The notes under the pieces were generated by a model. It was not told the origin of the DNA, searched no databases, and saw only the letters and a list, made by a program, of their open reading frames with translations. Positions 1 to 8,813 of a stretch of 64,000 bases of DNA are shown here, piece after piece. Origin of the DNA: JAIBJN01 sp963748205 (GTDB lineage Bacteria; Actinomycetota; Thermoleophilia; Gaiellales; Gaiellaceae). Positions within the stretch are counted from its first letter, which is position 1, and every line of letters starts with the position of its first letter. The stretch is taken from assembly GCA_963748205.1 (NCBI GenBank), contig CAVVIB010000016.1, forward strand, positions 59,090 to 123,089. The letters run 5' to 3'. A program made the position numbers and the translations under genes.

Positions 1-2
1 TC

Positions 3-1436
3 GGCGGCGGGTCGCTCATCTACGCGAACGTGCTCCTGCGCAAGGACGAGAAGTGGTTCGTCCAGGAGGACCTCGCGAACGGCGGCTACGAGCACTGGCC
101 CGTGACCCGCGCCGACCTCGACCCTCACTACGACGCCGCCGAGGCGATGCTGAACGCGCAGCGCTTCCCGTTCGAGCACGCGCCGTTCGACCGCTCCGCC
201 AAGACGGCGGCGTTCCGCGAGGCCGCCGGGAAGCTGGACCGCGAGTGGATGCTCCCGCCCCTGGCCGTCACGTTCGCGAACGAGGGCGAGGACCCCGCGG
301 TCGGCGTGCCCATCCGCGAGGAGCATCCGAACCTGCACGGCCTCCCGCGCTACACCTGCCGGCTGACCGGCGAGTGCGACATCGGCTGCAACTTCGGCTC
401 CAAGAACACGCTCGACTACAACTACCTCTCCGCGGCGAAGCGTCACGGCGCCGAGATCTGGACGCGCCGCGAGGTGCGCTCGTTCGCGCCGCGCGAGGGC
501 GGCGGCTACGTCGTCCGCTACGTCGAGCACGACGTCGCCGACGAGGGCCGGAAGATCAAGACGAGCAACCCCGCCGTGCGGCCGGTGCGCGAGCTGACCT
601 GCGACCGCCTCGTCCTCTCGGCCGGCTCGCTCGGGTCGACGTACCTCCTCCTGAAGAGCAGCCGCGACTTCCCGGGCCTGAGCGCACGGCTGGGATCGCG
701 CTTCGGGGGCAACGGCGACCTGCTGACCTTCGCGCTGAAGGCGAGCTATCCGGACGGCTCGCCACGGCGGCTCGACGCCGAGTTCGGGCCGGTGATCACG
801 AGCGCGATCCGGGTGCCGGACGCGCTCGACGGCGGCGAGGGCCGCGGGTTCTACGTCGAGGACGCGGGCTACCCGCAGTTCATGAGCTGGATCCTCCAGA
901 CGACGCAGGGGCCGGGCGCGCTCTGGCGCTACCGCAAGGTCGCGGCGCGCATCGTCATGAGCCTCCTGCGGCGCAAGCCCGAGGGCGACCTCTCCGCGGA
1001 GGTCTCGGAGCTCCTCTCCGACTCGCGCGTCTCGGCCGGGTCGCTGCCGCTCCTCGGCATGGGCCGCGACATCCCGGACGGGACGTTCTCGCTCACCGAC
1101 GACGAGCGGCTCCAGCTCGACTGGGTGAAGGGCAAGTCCGGCCCGTTCTTCGACCGGCTGGGGGACTTCTCCCGTGAGATCGCCGAGTCCCTGGGCGCCA
1201 AGTTCCAGCGCAACCCGACCTGGTACCTCGGCCGCCTCATCACCGTGCACCCGCTCGGCGGCTGCCCCATGGGCCGGACGGCGGACGAGGGCGTCGTCGA
1301 CTCCTACGGCGAGGTCTTCGGGTATCCGGGCTTCACGATCGCGGACGGCTCGGTCATGCCCGGCCCGGTCGGCCCGAACCCGTCGCTGACGATCGCGGCG
1401 CTCGCGGACAGGTTCGCCGAGCGCGCGACCGGCTAG
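3..1436 (+). CDS. GMC-family FAD oxidoreductase (cholesterol-oxidase-like), 5' end outside window
   Basis: Flavin-dependent alcohol or sterol oxidase/dehydrogenase of the glucose-methanol-choline family. The reading frame is open to the window edge and its first visible residues (GGGSLIYANV) form the conserved segment just after the FAD-binding motif, so roughly the first 100 residues lie outside. The C-terminal GMC signature VHPLGGCPMG followed by DGSVMPGPVGPNPSLTIAA carries the catalytic His and Asn region. The cysteine-containing TGECDIGCNFGSKNTLDYNYL segment is typical of the cholesterol oxidase-like branch. Substrate cannot be read from sequence; a sterol or terpenoid alcohol is possible given the ene-reductases and lipase nearby. 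Its stop codon overlaps that of a small gene on the other strand. Confidence 0.9.
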   Translation, partial: GGGSLIYANVLLRKDEKWFVQEDLANGGYEHWPVTRADLDPHYDAAEAMLNAQRFPFEHAPFDRSAKTAAFREAAGKLDREWMLPPLAVTFANEGEDPAVGVPIREEHPNLHGLPRYTCRLTGECDIGCNFGSKNTLDYNYLSAAKRHGAEIWTRREVRSFAPREGGGYVVRYVEHDVADEGRKIKTSNPAVRPVRELTCDRLVLSAGSLGSTYLLLKSSRDFPGLSARLGSRFGGNGDLLTFALKASYPDGSPRRLDAEFGPVITSAIRVPDALDGGEGRGFYVEDAGYPQFMSWILQTTQGPGALWRYRKVAARIVMSLLRRKPEGDLSAEVSELLSDSRVSAGSLPLLGMGRDIPDGTFSLTDDERLQLDWVKGKSGPFFDRLGDFSREIAESLGAKFQRNPTWYLGRLITVHPLGGCPMGRTADEGVVDSYGEVFGYPGFTIADGSVMPGPVGPNPSLTIAALADRFAERATG

Positions 1437-1615
1437 AGCAAGCGCCTGACGAGCGTCCGGGCGCCGACCGCGAGGAGGAGCGCGCCGACGGCCAGCGCCA
1501 TCAGCTCGCCGATCGCCGTCGAGGCGTCCGGTGAGGCGGTGCGATCCAGGAGGCCGCCCGCGACGATAGCCCCTCCCCAGAGGACCCCGAACGAGCCGAG
1601 GATCATCGCGCGCAC
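1433..1615 (-). CDS. Small two-helix membrane protein, unknown
   Basis: Hypothetical protein of about 60 residues. Two hydrophobic stretches (MILGSFGVLWGGAIVAGGLL and a second containing ELMALAVGALLLAVGA) could each span the membrane, and the tail ends in basic residues (RTLVRRLL). The frame is open further upstream, but that part would run antisense into the YdeI-like gene, so the GTG at 1615 or the ATG at 1606 is the more sensible start. No clear ribosome-binding site was seen. It converges on the GMC gene with overlapping stops. It fills the otherwise empty 240 bases before the YdeI-like gene. No family recognised. Confidence 0.45.
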   Translation of the reverse strand: MRAMILGSFGVLWGGAIVAGGLLDRTASPDASTAIGELMALAVGALLLAVGARTLVRRLL

Positions 1616-1676
1616 GGTGCGATCATCGGCGCCCGGAACCGCCGTCTTGAGAGCGGATTCACGGGATACTGACGCG

Positions 1677-2264
1677 GTGCCCAGGGAGACCGGGAAGGAC
1701 GGCAAGCCGATCCTCCAGCTCGCCTCGCCGGAGGAGTGGGAGGCGTGGCTCGATGCCGAGCACGCGAGCTCGGACGGCGTTTGGCTGAAGTTCGCCAAGA
1801 AGGGCTCCGGCGTGACTACGGTCGTCTACGCGGAGGCCCTCGACGTGGCGCTCTGCTTCGGCTGGATCGACAGCCAGGTGATGACGCTCGACGAGCGCTT
1901 CTACCTGCAGAAGTTCACGCCGCGCCGCTCGAAGAGCAAGTGGTCGAAGATCAACGTCGAGAAGATCGAGGCGCTCACGAAGGCGGGGCGCATGAGGCCG
2001 GCGGGCCTCGAGCAGGTGGAGCTCGCGAAGGCCGACGGGCGCTGGGACGCCGCGTACTCGTCGCCGGCGAACATGACCGAGCCGCCCGACCTGAAGAAGG
2101 CGCTGAAGGCGAGCCCGAAGGCGGCGGAGTTCTGGGCGAACCTGAACAAGTCGAACCGCTACGCGGTCATCTACCAGCTCGAGGACGCGAAGAAGCCGGA
2201 GACGCGCGAGCGGCGGCTCGCGAAGTTCATCGGGATGCTCGAGCGCGGCGAGAAGCTGTACTAG
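1677..2264 (+). CDS. YdeI/OmpD-associated family protein
   Basis: Protein of 195 residues. It has the family hallmarks WLDAEHASSDGVWLKFAKKG near the N terminus, EALDVALCFGWIDSQ in the middle, the basic FTPRRSKSKWSKIN segment, and a C-terminal YdeI helix (RRLAKFIGMLERGEKLY). Members are cytoplasmic and have been tied to bacteriocin or peptide tolerance in some species; the biochemical activity is poorly defined. The GTG at 1677 gives the usual family length, whereas the longer open frame upstream encodes low-complexity sequence unlike the family. Its stop overlaps the end of the convergent methyltransferase gene. Confidence 0.85.
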   Translation: MPRETGKDGKPILQLASPEEWEAWLDAEHASSDGVWLKFAKKGSGVTTVVYAEALDVALCFGWIDSQVMTLDERFYLQKFTPRRSKSKWSKINVEKIEALTKAGRMRPAGLEQVELAKADGRWDAAYSSPANMTEPPDLKKALKASPKAAEFWANLNKSNRYAVIYQLEDAKKPETRERRLAKFIGMLERGEKLY

Positions 2265-3041
2265 GTCCGGCGTGCCGTGAAGCAGAACTGGGCGCAGGCG
2301 AAGAAGAACTCTCCCCGCTCTCCAAGCTCGCGTTGCTCGGCCGCCCATGCTTCGGTTTCGCCGCTGAAGTCTTCCCGTCCGGCGAGGTAGCGCTCGATGA
2401 GCGGCATGAGAGCTGCGCCGTAGGTCTCGGGCTCGAGATCGGTCGAGACGAAGGCATGGCCGTCGACCCGAACGCCCTCGAACCCGCCTGCGCGGAGCTG
2501 CGCGCCAAGCGTCTGCGGAAGCGCGGGGTGCGACAGGTGAGCGTCCCAGGAGGTCAGGGCGCGCTGCATCCGGTCGGGATTCGACGAGTGCCAGGAGACC
2601 GTGCTCCAATCGACATCCCAGATGACGACGCGCCCGCCGGGTCTCAGCACCCGCCGGAACTCGGCGAGCACCGCCGGGATGTCCGCCACGTACTCGAGCA
2701 CCTGGACGGACAGGACAGCGTCGAAGTCCTCCTCACGGACAGGTAGGGAAGTCACGTCGGCCTCGTGAAGCTCGACGTTGTCCCGTGGCCCGACGCGGCG
2801 TGCGGCGAGGGCCAACATCTGAGGGCTGCCGTCGACGCCGACGACCGATCCATTCGCGCCGATCTCGTCGAGCAGCTCGGCGACGTAGAAGCCCGGGCCC
2901 GCACCCGGCGTCCAAGATCCGCTCTCCGTCCCGGGCACCGAGTGCCTCGTGAATCAGCTTCCGGCGGCGAAGGACGTCGCGCGTGCTGTAGAGCGCTTCG
3001 AGTTCCTGGCCGACCTTCTCGTCGAACTCGAGCTGGCCCAT
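2261..3041 (-). CDS. Class I SAM-dependent methyltransferase (frameshifted)
   Basis: Rossmann-fold methyltransferase of about 259 residues after correcting one frameshift. The N-terminal part begins MGQLEFDEKVGQELEALYST and reaches the SAM-binding motif ILDAGCGPG. A surplus G in the cccgggc run near 2894 then moves the frame. The rest carries the acidic strand SVVGVDGS, motif II DFDAVLSVQVLEY and the LRPGGRVVIWD post-motif, in the order expected for a UbiE/Methyltransf_11 enzyme. Substrate unknown; methyl donor S-adenosylmethionine. It follows the patatin gene by about 11 bases in the same direction, so it is probably the last gene of the ene-reductase operon. Confidence 0.8.
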
Positions 3042-3052
3042 CGACCGCCGTC

Positions 3053-4292
3053 TCAGGGGTTGATGCGCGGGCGGATGAACATGTGCGTCTTGTCGCTGCC
3101 GGTCAAGGCCTTCTGCGCCTTGTTCTCGTTCAGCCAGTCCTCGTGGGGCGCGACCGCCTGTCGGCCATTTCTCTCCGGCGAGGTCCTTGGCGTGGCGCTG
3201 CAGCGCGATCTCCGCCATCAGGTAGCCGTGGTTTTCGAGGACGGCGATCTCGCCCTCCGAGAACACGTCCAGGTCGATGCGGATCGGAGCGATGTAGTCG
3301 CGGATGAGATTCTCGGAGTAGGCGGTGTGCTCCGCCTCCAGGCCGTAGTTCCTGGGCTTCGACGCGATGCCCCAGTACGCGCCACGGAGCTGCCCGGCGA
3401 GGAAGTTCGAGACGAGCCAGCGCTTGCGTACCTCCGTCGCCTGCTCGAGGAGGATGACCCCCTGGCGGAGGGCGCTCCAGAGCCAGCCGACCTCCGGATC
3501 CGGCTTGAAGGACGGGGCCGCGTCGGAGACGAGGACGGTCTGGTGGTCCTGCCAGACGGGCTCGACGCCCAGGTTGTCGAACATGCCGCCGTCGGAGAGG
3601 TCGATCTCGCGGACGAGCTCGTCCCGGTCGCGCTCCGTGTAGGAGCCGCCCGTGAGGGACGACGGCTCCTGCTTCGCCTTGACGACGCTGAAGGCGCCCG
3701 GCACGCAGGAGGACGCCGCGACGGCCTGCGCGAGCGTCCACCTCCCGAGCGGTCCGTACCCGGCCGACGAGCTGCCGACCAGGCGCTTGCCGGTGTCGAA
3801 GACCCACTGGTCGCGGAAGCGCATGTCGCTGGCGAGGAACACGAATCGCGGCGTGTCGGGAAGGTCCTCGAGCCGTCCGGGCGCCGGGCCTTGCGCATAG
3901 GCGGCCGCGAGCGCCTCGCTCTGCGCGCCCGGCGTGAACCACTTGTTCGGCTTCAGGCGGGCGAGGGCGGCGCCCGTGCGGGGGTCAGCCGCTCCGAACC
4001 TGCGCATGGGCTTCGCCACACCCTCCTCGAAGCCCTCGATCGGCTTGCCGGGCTCGCGCGTCGCGCCCTGCATGAAGGTGGCGAGCTGTGCCGCCATGAT
4101 GCTGCCGCCCGACACCGAGGTGAACGTGTCGATCCTGGAGAGGATCCCGAGCTCGTTCATGCGGCGCAACGCGCCGAGGTGGAAGAGCGCCGCGCGGTCG
4201 CCTCCCCCCGACATGCAGAAGGCCAGGCCCTTTCGCGGTCCCTCATGCGGGAGGTACCGCGAGATCCCGTGCTGGGCGGCGTTCTCGGTCAT
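3053..4292 (-). CDS. Patatin-like phospholipase (frameshift near C terminus)
   Basis: Serine acyl hydrolase of about 412 residues. The oxyanion-hole segment is SGGGDRAALFHLGAL near residues 29-43, the nucleophile elbow is SVSGGS (GXSXG type), and the catalytic Asp lies in DLSDGGMFDNLGV, completing a Ser-Asp dyad. Bacterial patatins cleave acyl chains from phospholipids or neutral lipids. An extra C in the cccc run near 3149 breaks the last 30 residues; restoring the frame gives HEDWLNENKAQKALTGSDK and a stop at 3053-3055. The ATG overlaps the stop of the upstream ene-reductase by four bases (ATGA), so it belongs to that operon. No signal peptide is apparent. Confidence 0.85.
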
Positions 4293-5593
4293 GCGGCGGG
4301 AGCGTAGACGGACATGATCTGCTCGATCATCTCCTCTCGCGAGTCGTAGCGCCGCTCGTCGTAGCAGCCGAGCGGATGCTCGAGGACGTTATAGAGGCAC
4401 TTGTTGCAGTACGTGCACGGCTTCGGCGGCAGGTCGTGGCCGGCGCGGAAGAGCTCGACGAGGTCGTTGTTGGCGACGAGCCCGCGCGCGATCGAGACGG
4501 CGTCGCAGTCCCCGCGCTCGATCGCGGCGGCGATCAGGGAAGCCTGCTGGAAGCCGCCGGTCACGATCACCGGGATGCCGACGGCCTGTTTCACCGCGGC
4601 CGCGTCCGGCAGCGAGCGGCCGGGGACGGTGGCCGGGTCGCGCTCCCAGCGCTTCTGCATGACGCGGTTTGCCGGCCAGAGGCGGAAGAGCAGGTAGTTG
4701 CGGAAGGTGCTCTTGCCGCTCGAGAGCATGATGTCGTAGCTGTGAACCATGTCCTCCAGGGCGAACTCCCCCGCGGGGTTCTCGGGGTGGGGGAAGGTGC
4801 TCCCGGACGAGACGTGGATGGCGTCCGCGCCGGCCTCCTCGAGCCAGCGGCAGACCTGCACCGAGTCCTCGATCGTGTTCCCGGCGCCGAGCCACGGGAG
4901 GAACGCGTTCGCGTGCTCGGTCGTCGAGACCTTCACCTGGACGTGGAAGTCGTGCCCGACCTCGGCCCTGATCGCCTTCACGGTGTCGAGGAGCAGCCGC
5001 GCGCGGTTCTCGAGCGGCCCGCCGTACTCGTCCTCGCGCTCGTTGATGGCCGAGGAGAGGAACTGCGTGAAGAGGTAGCCGTTCGCGCCGTGGATCTCGA
5101 CGCCGTCGAGGCCTGCCTCCCGCGCGCGTCGGGCTCCCGCGGCGAACGAGCGCTTCACCGCCTCCAGGTCGGCCCGGGTCGCGCGTTCGGCCTCGAAGCC
5201 GTGCAGAGGGTCGGGCTTGCTCGTCGAGGAGATGCCCTTCCCGTACGTGACCGTGGGGATGTCGCGCTGGCGGCCCGCGTGCGCGAGCTGGAGGACGTAC
5301 TTGCAGCCGTACTCGTGGACGCGCTCGCCGAGCTCGCGCCAGAACGGGATGCGCTCGTCGCTCTCGATCCCGGCGAAGCTCGGCACGATCTTCCCGCGCT
5401 CGTCGACCGCGGTCCAGGCCGAGAGGATCGCGCCGACACCGCCGCGCGCGAACTTGAGCTCCCAGTTGATGCGCGTCTGCGAGCCGCTCCCGTCGTAGTC
5501 GTCGAAGCGGCCCGAGATGTTCGAGCGCAGGATCCGGTTCTTGATCTCGAGGTTGCGGAACGCGAGCGGCTGGAAGATGACGTCGGCGCTCAC
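4289..5593 (-). CDS. NADH:flavin oxidoreductase, old yellow enzyme family (copy 1)
   Basis: FMN-dependent ene-reductase-like TIM barrel of 434 residues. It opens IFQPLAFRNLEIKNRILRSN, has the substrate/FMN segment LQLAHAGRQ, the barrel motif GLDGVEIHGANGYLFTQFLS, and DEYGGPLENRARLLLD. A C-terminal cluster CTYCNKC followed by GCY 11 residues later could ligate an iron-sulphur centre as in 2,4-dienoyl-CoA reductase-like members, but the long second dinucleotide-binding half of those enzymes is absent. GTG start overlapping the preceding stop as GTGA. It is the third of three tandem paralogues in one transcript. Substrate unknown; an activated C=C bond is expected. Confidence 0.88.
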   Translation of the reverse strand: MSADVIFQPLAFRNLEIKNRILRSNISGRFDDYDGSGSQTRINWELKFARGGVGAILSAWTAVDERGKIVPSFAGIESDERIPFWRELGERVHEYGCKYVLQLAHAGRQRDIPTVTYGKGISSTSKPDPLHGFEAERATRADLEAVKRSFAAGARRAREAGLDGVEIHGANGYLFTQFLSSAINEREDEYGGPLENRARLLLDTVKAIRAEVGHDFHVQVKVSTTEHANAFLPWLGAGNTIEDSVQVCRWLEEAGADAIHVSSGSTFPHPENPAGEFALEDMVHSYDIMLSSGKSTFRNYLLFRLWPANRVMQKRWERDPATVPGRSLPDAAAVKQAVGIPVIVTGGFQQASLIAAAIERGDCDAVSIARGLVANNDLVELFRAGHDLPPKPCTYCNKCLYNVLEHPLGCYDERRYDSREEMIEQIMSVYAPAA

Positions 5594-6906
5594 TGTTCAT
5601 CCGCCGTTTCGTAGACCGAGAGCGCCTCTTCGATCATCTCCTCGTGCGAGTCGAACCGCGCCGGCTCGTAACACGCGAGCGGATGCTCGATGAACGAAAA
5701 GAGGCACTTATTGCAGTACGTGCACGGCCGCGGCGCACGGTCGAGCCCGCGCTCGAAGTGGCGCACGAGGTCGGGGTTGGCGACGAGCGGCCGCGCGATC
5801 GTGACGCCGTCGCAGTCGCCGCGCTCGATCGCGGCGCCGATCACCGACGCGGTCTGGAAGCCGCCGGTGACGACGACCGGGATCGAGACGGCCTGCTTCA
5901 CCGCGCGGGAGTCGGCGAGGTTGATGCCCTCGACCTCGCTGTCGCGGTGCGGCCGCGTCCACCACCAGCCGAAGGCCTTGGCGAGCGGCGGCGTGCGGAA
6001 CATCAGGTAGTTGCGGAACGTGTTCTTGCCGCTCGAGAGGAGGACGTCGTAGGTCTTGACGACCTGCGCCGCCGGGAACTCGCCGGCCGGGTTGCGCGGA
6101 TGCGGGAAGCCGCCGCCGGCGGAGATGTGCAGGTAGTCGGCACCGGCCTCCTCGAGCCACTTGCACATCTGGATGGACTCCTCGATCGTGTTGCCCTTCG
6201 GGAGCCACGGGAGCAGCTCGTTCAGGCGCTCCTGGACGGAGATCTTGTAGCCGACGCAGAAGTCCGGGCCTACCGCCTCGCGGATCGCGCGCACGACCTC
6301 GAGCCCGAAGCGCGCGCGGTTGGCGAGCGGCCCGCCGTACTCGTCGTCGCGGTCGTTGATCCCGGAGGAGAGGAACTGCGTGGGCAGCATCCCGTTCGCG
6401 CCCGCGACCTCGATCCCGTCGAGCCCGGCCTCCTTCGCGCGCCGGGCCGCCGCGGCGAAGTCCTCGACGACCTGCTGGATCTCCCGCACCGTCATCGCCT
6501 TGGCCGGAAAGCCGTTCAGCGGCTCGGGCTTGCTCGACGAGGACTGGGCCTTGTCCCACTGGAGGTAGGGGAGGATCCGCTCCCGCCCCGCGTGGACGAT
6601 CTGGAGGATGTAGGGGCAGCCGGCCAGGCGCACCTTGTCGCCCAGCTCGCGCCAGAACGGGATCGACTCGTCCGAGTCGATGTGCGCGTAGCCGGGGACG
6701 ATGCTCCCGTGCGGGTGGATCGGCGCGTTCGACGAGATGATCGCGCCGACGCCGCCGCGGGCGAACTTCAGGTCCCAGTTCACGCGTACCTGCGTGCCGG
6801 ACCCGTCGTAGTTGTCGAAGCGCCCGGCGACGCTGGAGCGCAGGACGCGGTTCTTGACCTTCAGCGGCCCGAGCTGGAGCGGCTCGAAGATCGCCTCGGC
6901 GCTCAC
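5590..6906 (-). CDS. NADH:flavin oxidoreductase, old yellow enzyme family (copy 2)
   Basis: Second paralogue, 438 residues. Same plan as its neighbours: N-terminal IFEPLQLGPLKVKNRVLRSS, the barrel motif GLDGIEVAGANGMLPTQFLS, NDRDDEYGGPLANRARFGLE, and the C-terminal CTYCNKC...LACY cysteine cluster. Where copies 1 and 3 have HAGRQ or YSGRQ and EIHG, this copy has HAGRE and EVAG, replacing a His commonly found near the flavin. Its substrate choice may therefore differ. The GTG start overlaps the stop of copy 3 as GTGA, and its stop overlaps the start of copy 1 the same way, so the three are translationally coupled. Confidence 0.88.
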   Translation of the reverse strand: MSAEAIFEPLQLGPLKVKNRVLRSSVAGRFDNYDGSGTQVRVNWDLKFARGGVGAIISSNAPIHPHGSIVPGYAHIDSDESIPFWRELGDKVRLAGCPYILQIVHAGRERILPYLQWDKAQSSSSKPEPLNGFPAKAMTVREIQQVVEDFAAAARRAKEAGLDGIEVAGANGMLPTQFLSSGINDRDDEYGGPLANRARFGLEVVRAIREAVGPDFCVGYKISVQERLNELLPWLPKGNTIEESIQMCKWLEEAGADYLHISAGGGFPHPRNPAGEFPAAQVVKTYDVLLSSGKNTFRNYLMFRTPPLAKAFGWWWTRPHRDSEVEGINLADSRAVKQAVSIPVVVTGGFQTASVIGAAIERGDCDGVTIARPLVANPDLVRHFERGLDRAPRPCTYCNKCLFSFIEHPLACYEPARFDSHEEMIEEALSVYETADEQ

Positions 6907-8283
6907 TTCACTTCTGACGGAAGAGGCGCGCCCTCGTAGACCGACATGATGTGGCGGATCATCTCGTCCCTCGAGGAGTAGCGCTTCTCCTCGTAGCACC
7001 CCAGCGGGTTCTCGACGAAGTTGATGAGGCACTTGTTGCAGTACGTGCACGGCTGCGGCGCGCGGTCGTGGCCCGCCTGGAAGAGGTTCGGCAGGTCGGG
7101 GTTGGCGATCAGCGTGCGCCCCATCGTCACGCCGTCGATCGACCCGTCCTCGATCGCCTTGGCGATCACCGACGCGGTCTGGAACCCGCCCGCGCAGAGG
7201 ACGGGCACGTCCACCTCGCGCTTGATGGCCCGCGCCAGCTCGAGGTTGATGCCCTCGATGCCGTGCTCGCGGACGCGCCGCTCCCAGACCCACGCGAAGC
7301 CCTTGTTGATCGGCGGCGTGCGGAACATGAGGTAGTTGCGGAACGTGTTCTTGCCGCTCGAGAGCATCGTGTCGTACGAGCGGATGACGTCCGCGATCGG
7401 GAACTTGCCGGCGGGGTTGCGCGGGTGGGGGAAGAGGTAGCCGGACGAGATGTGCAGCCCGTCGACGCCTGCGTCGACGAGCCACTTGCAGACCTGGATC
7501 GACTCCTCGAGCGTCGTGCCCTCCTTCGCCCAAGGGAAGAGCGCCTTGCCGTCGTCGATCGCGCTGATCTTGAACTGGAGGTGGAAGTCGTCCCCGATCT
7601 CCTTGCGCATCGCGCGCACGATCTCGATCGCGACGCGCGCCCGGTTCTCGAGCGACCCGCCGTACTCGTCGTCGCGGTCGTTGATCGCTGGGCGAGAGGA
7701 ACTGGGTGATGAAGTAGCCGTTGCAGCCGTGGATCTCGATGCCGTCGAGCTCCGCCTCCCGCGCGCGGCGCGCGGCCTGCGCGAAGCTGTCGACGACCTC
7801 GGCGATTTGCGCGCGCGTCGCCCGTTCGCAGCGGAAACCGTGCACCGGGTCGGCCTTGTCCGTCGACGAGAGCCCGGTCTCGTACTGGACGCTCGGGATG
7901 TCGCGCTGGCGGCCCGAGTAGGCGAGCTGGACGATGTACTTCGCGCCCGCGTCGCGCACGCGCTGCCCGAGCTCCTTCCAGAACGGGACCTTGTCGTCGG
8001 AGTCGAGGTGGGCGTAGTTCGGGACGATGAGCCCGCGCGGGTGCACGGGCGTGTTCGACGAGATGACGGCGCCGATCCCGCCGCGCGCGAACTTGATGTC
8101 CCAGTCGATCCGCGTCTCCGTGCCCGACCCGTCGTAGTTGTCGAAGCGGCCCGAGATGCTCGAGCGGAAGAGGCGGTTCTTCACCTCCAGGTTGCGGAAC
8201 TGGAGCGGCTCGAAGATCGGCCGCGCGGCGGCCGGAGGCTCAGGGGTCTTGTCGCTGGTCTTGCGAGAAGCGCTGGACGGCAT
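6903..8283 (-). CDS. NADH:flavin oxidoreductase, old yellow enzyme family (copy 3, frameshifted)
   Basis: First gene of the operon, about 459 residues once one inserted base is removed. It carries an extra N-terminal tail (MPSSASRKTSDKTPEPPAAA) absent from the other two copies. The first part runs to GIEIHGCNGYFITQFLS. Comparison with copies 1 and 2 places a surplus G in the tgggcg run near 7690, after which NERDDEYGGSLENRAR and the remainder follow in the next frame, ending with CTYCNKCLINFVENPLGCY. Preceded by a good ribosome-binding site (GAGAGGTG) and the leftward promoter at 8313-8341. The break looks like a sequence error because both halves are fully conserved. Confidence 0.85.
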
Positions 8284-8312
8284 GCTGGGTCACCTCTCGA
8301 ACAGGAGCAGCC

Positions 8313-8341
8313 ACGCTACGACTCCTTCCCTGCCGCGTCAA
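8313..8341 (-). promoter_or_regulatory. Sigma-70-type promoter of the ene-reductase operon
   Basis: Reading the minus strand, TTGACG (8341-8336) and TAGCGT (8318-8313) are separated by exactly 17 bases. The predicted start of transcription near 8306 leaves a leader of about 23 bases that contains the AGAGGTG ribosome-binding site before the ATG at 8283. It is interleaved with the opposite promoter at 8354-8382, whose -10 is also TAGCGT. Confidence 0.6.
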
Positions 8342-8353
8342 GAAACGCGCTGC

Positions 8354-8382
8354 TTGACACAAGAAAACGCCCTCGCTAGCGT
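8354..8382 (+). promoter_or_regulatory. Sigma-70-type promoter of the NLR-like operon
   Basis: TTGACA (8354-8359), 17-base spacer, TAGCGT (8377-8382) fit the actinobacterial housekeeping pattern TTGACA-N17-TANNNT. Transcription would begin near 8389, only about seven bases before the proposed GTG start at 8396. The first gene would then be nearly leaderless, and no Shine-Dalgarno motif is seen. No operator-like palindrome is visible between it and the opposite promoter. Confidence 0.6.
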
Positions 8383-8395
8383 CGGGCGGCCGCCA

Positions 8396-8813
8396 GTGGA
8401 GATCGTCGCCCTGACCAGCTTTCTCGCGCCCTTGCTGCCCTACGTGGTCCAGGCGGGGCAGAAAGTTGCCGGAAGGGCCGCCGACGTGCTCGGCGAGGAG
8501 GCGGCGAACTACGCCGAGAAGCTCTGGCAGCGGCTCCGGCCCGGGAGTCGAGTCGAAGCCGGCCGCCAAGGAGGCGGTCGAGGACGTCGCGAAGAATCCC
8601 AAGAACGAGGACGCGCTCGGCGCGCTTCGCAACCAGCTCACGAAGCTGCTCGAGGAAGACGAGGCGCTCAGGGCCGACCTGACGAAGATCTGGGACGAGG
8701 CCAAGGCGGCGAACGTCGTCACGGCCTCCGGCGAGCGGTCGGTCGCCGTCGGAGGCGACGTCTCGGGCTCGTCGATCATCACGGGCGACCAGGTCAATAC
8801 GGACCGGCCCTGA
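8396..8813 (+). CDS. Small helical protein with C-terminal GGDV/TGD motif; possible NLR partner (frameshifted)
   Basis: Unrecognised protein of 138 residues after removing one surplus C near 8541. Residues 1-45 begin (V/M)EIVALTSFLAPLLPYVVQAG and form a hydrophobic then amphipathic helix. Residues 50-110 are charged and helical (NQLTKLLEEDEALRADLTKI). Residues 115-134, SVAVGGDVSGSSIITGDQVN, match 13 of 20 positions of residues 7-26 of the next protein. Its TGA overlaps the next ATG (TGATG), so the two are translationally coupled. Known: in bacterial NLR systems, a small effector and its NLR can share a short C-terminal/N-terminal amyloid-like signalling motif. Inference: this is the effector or adaptor of such a pair. 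Mechanism unknown; membrane action by the first helix is possible. Confidence 0.6.
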
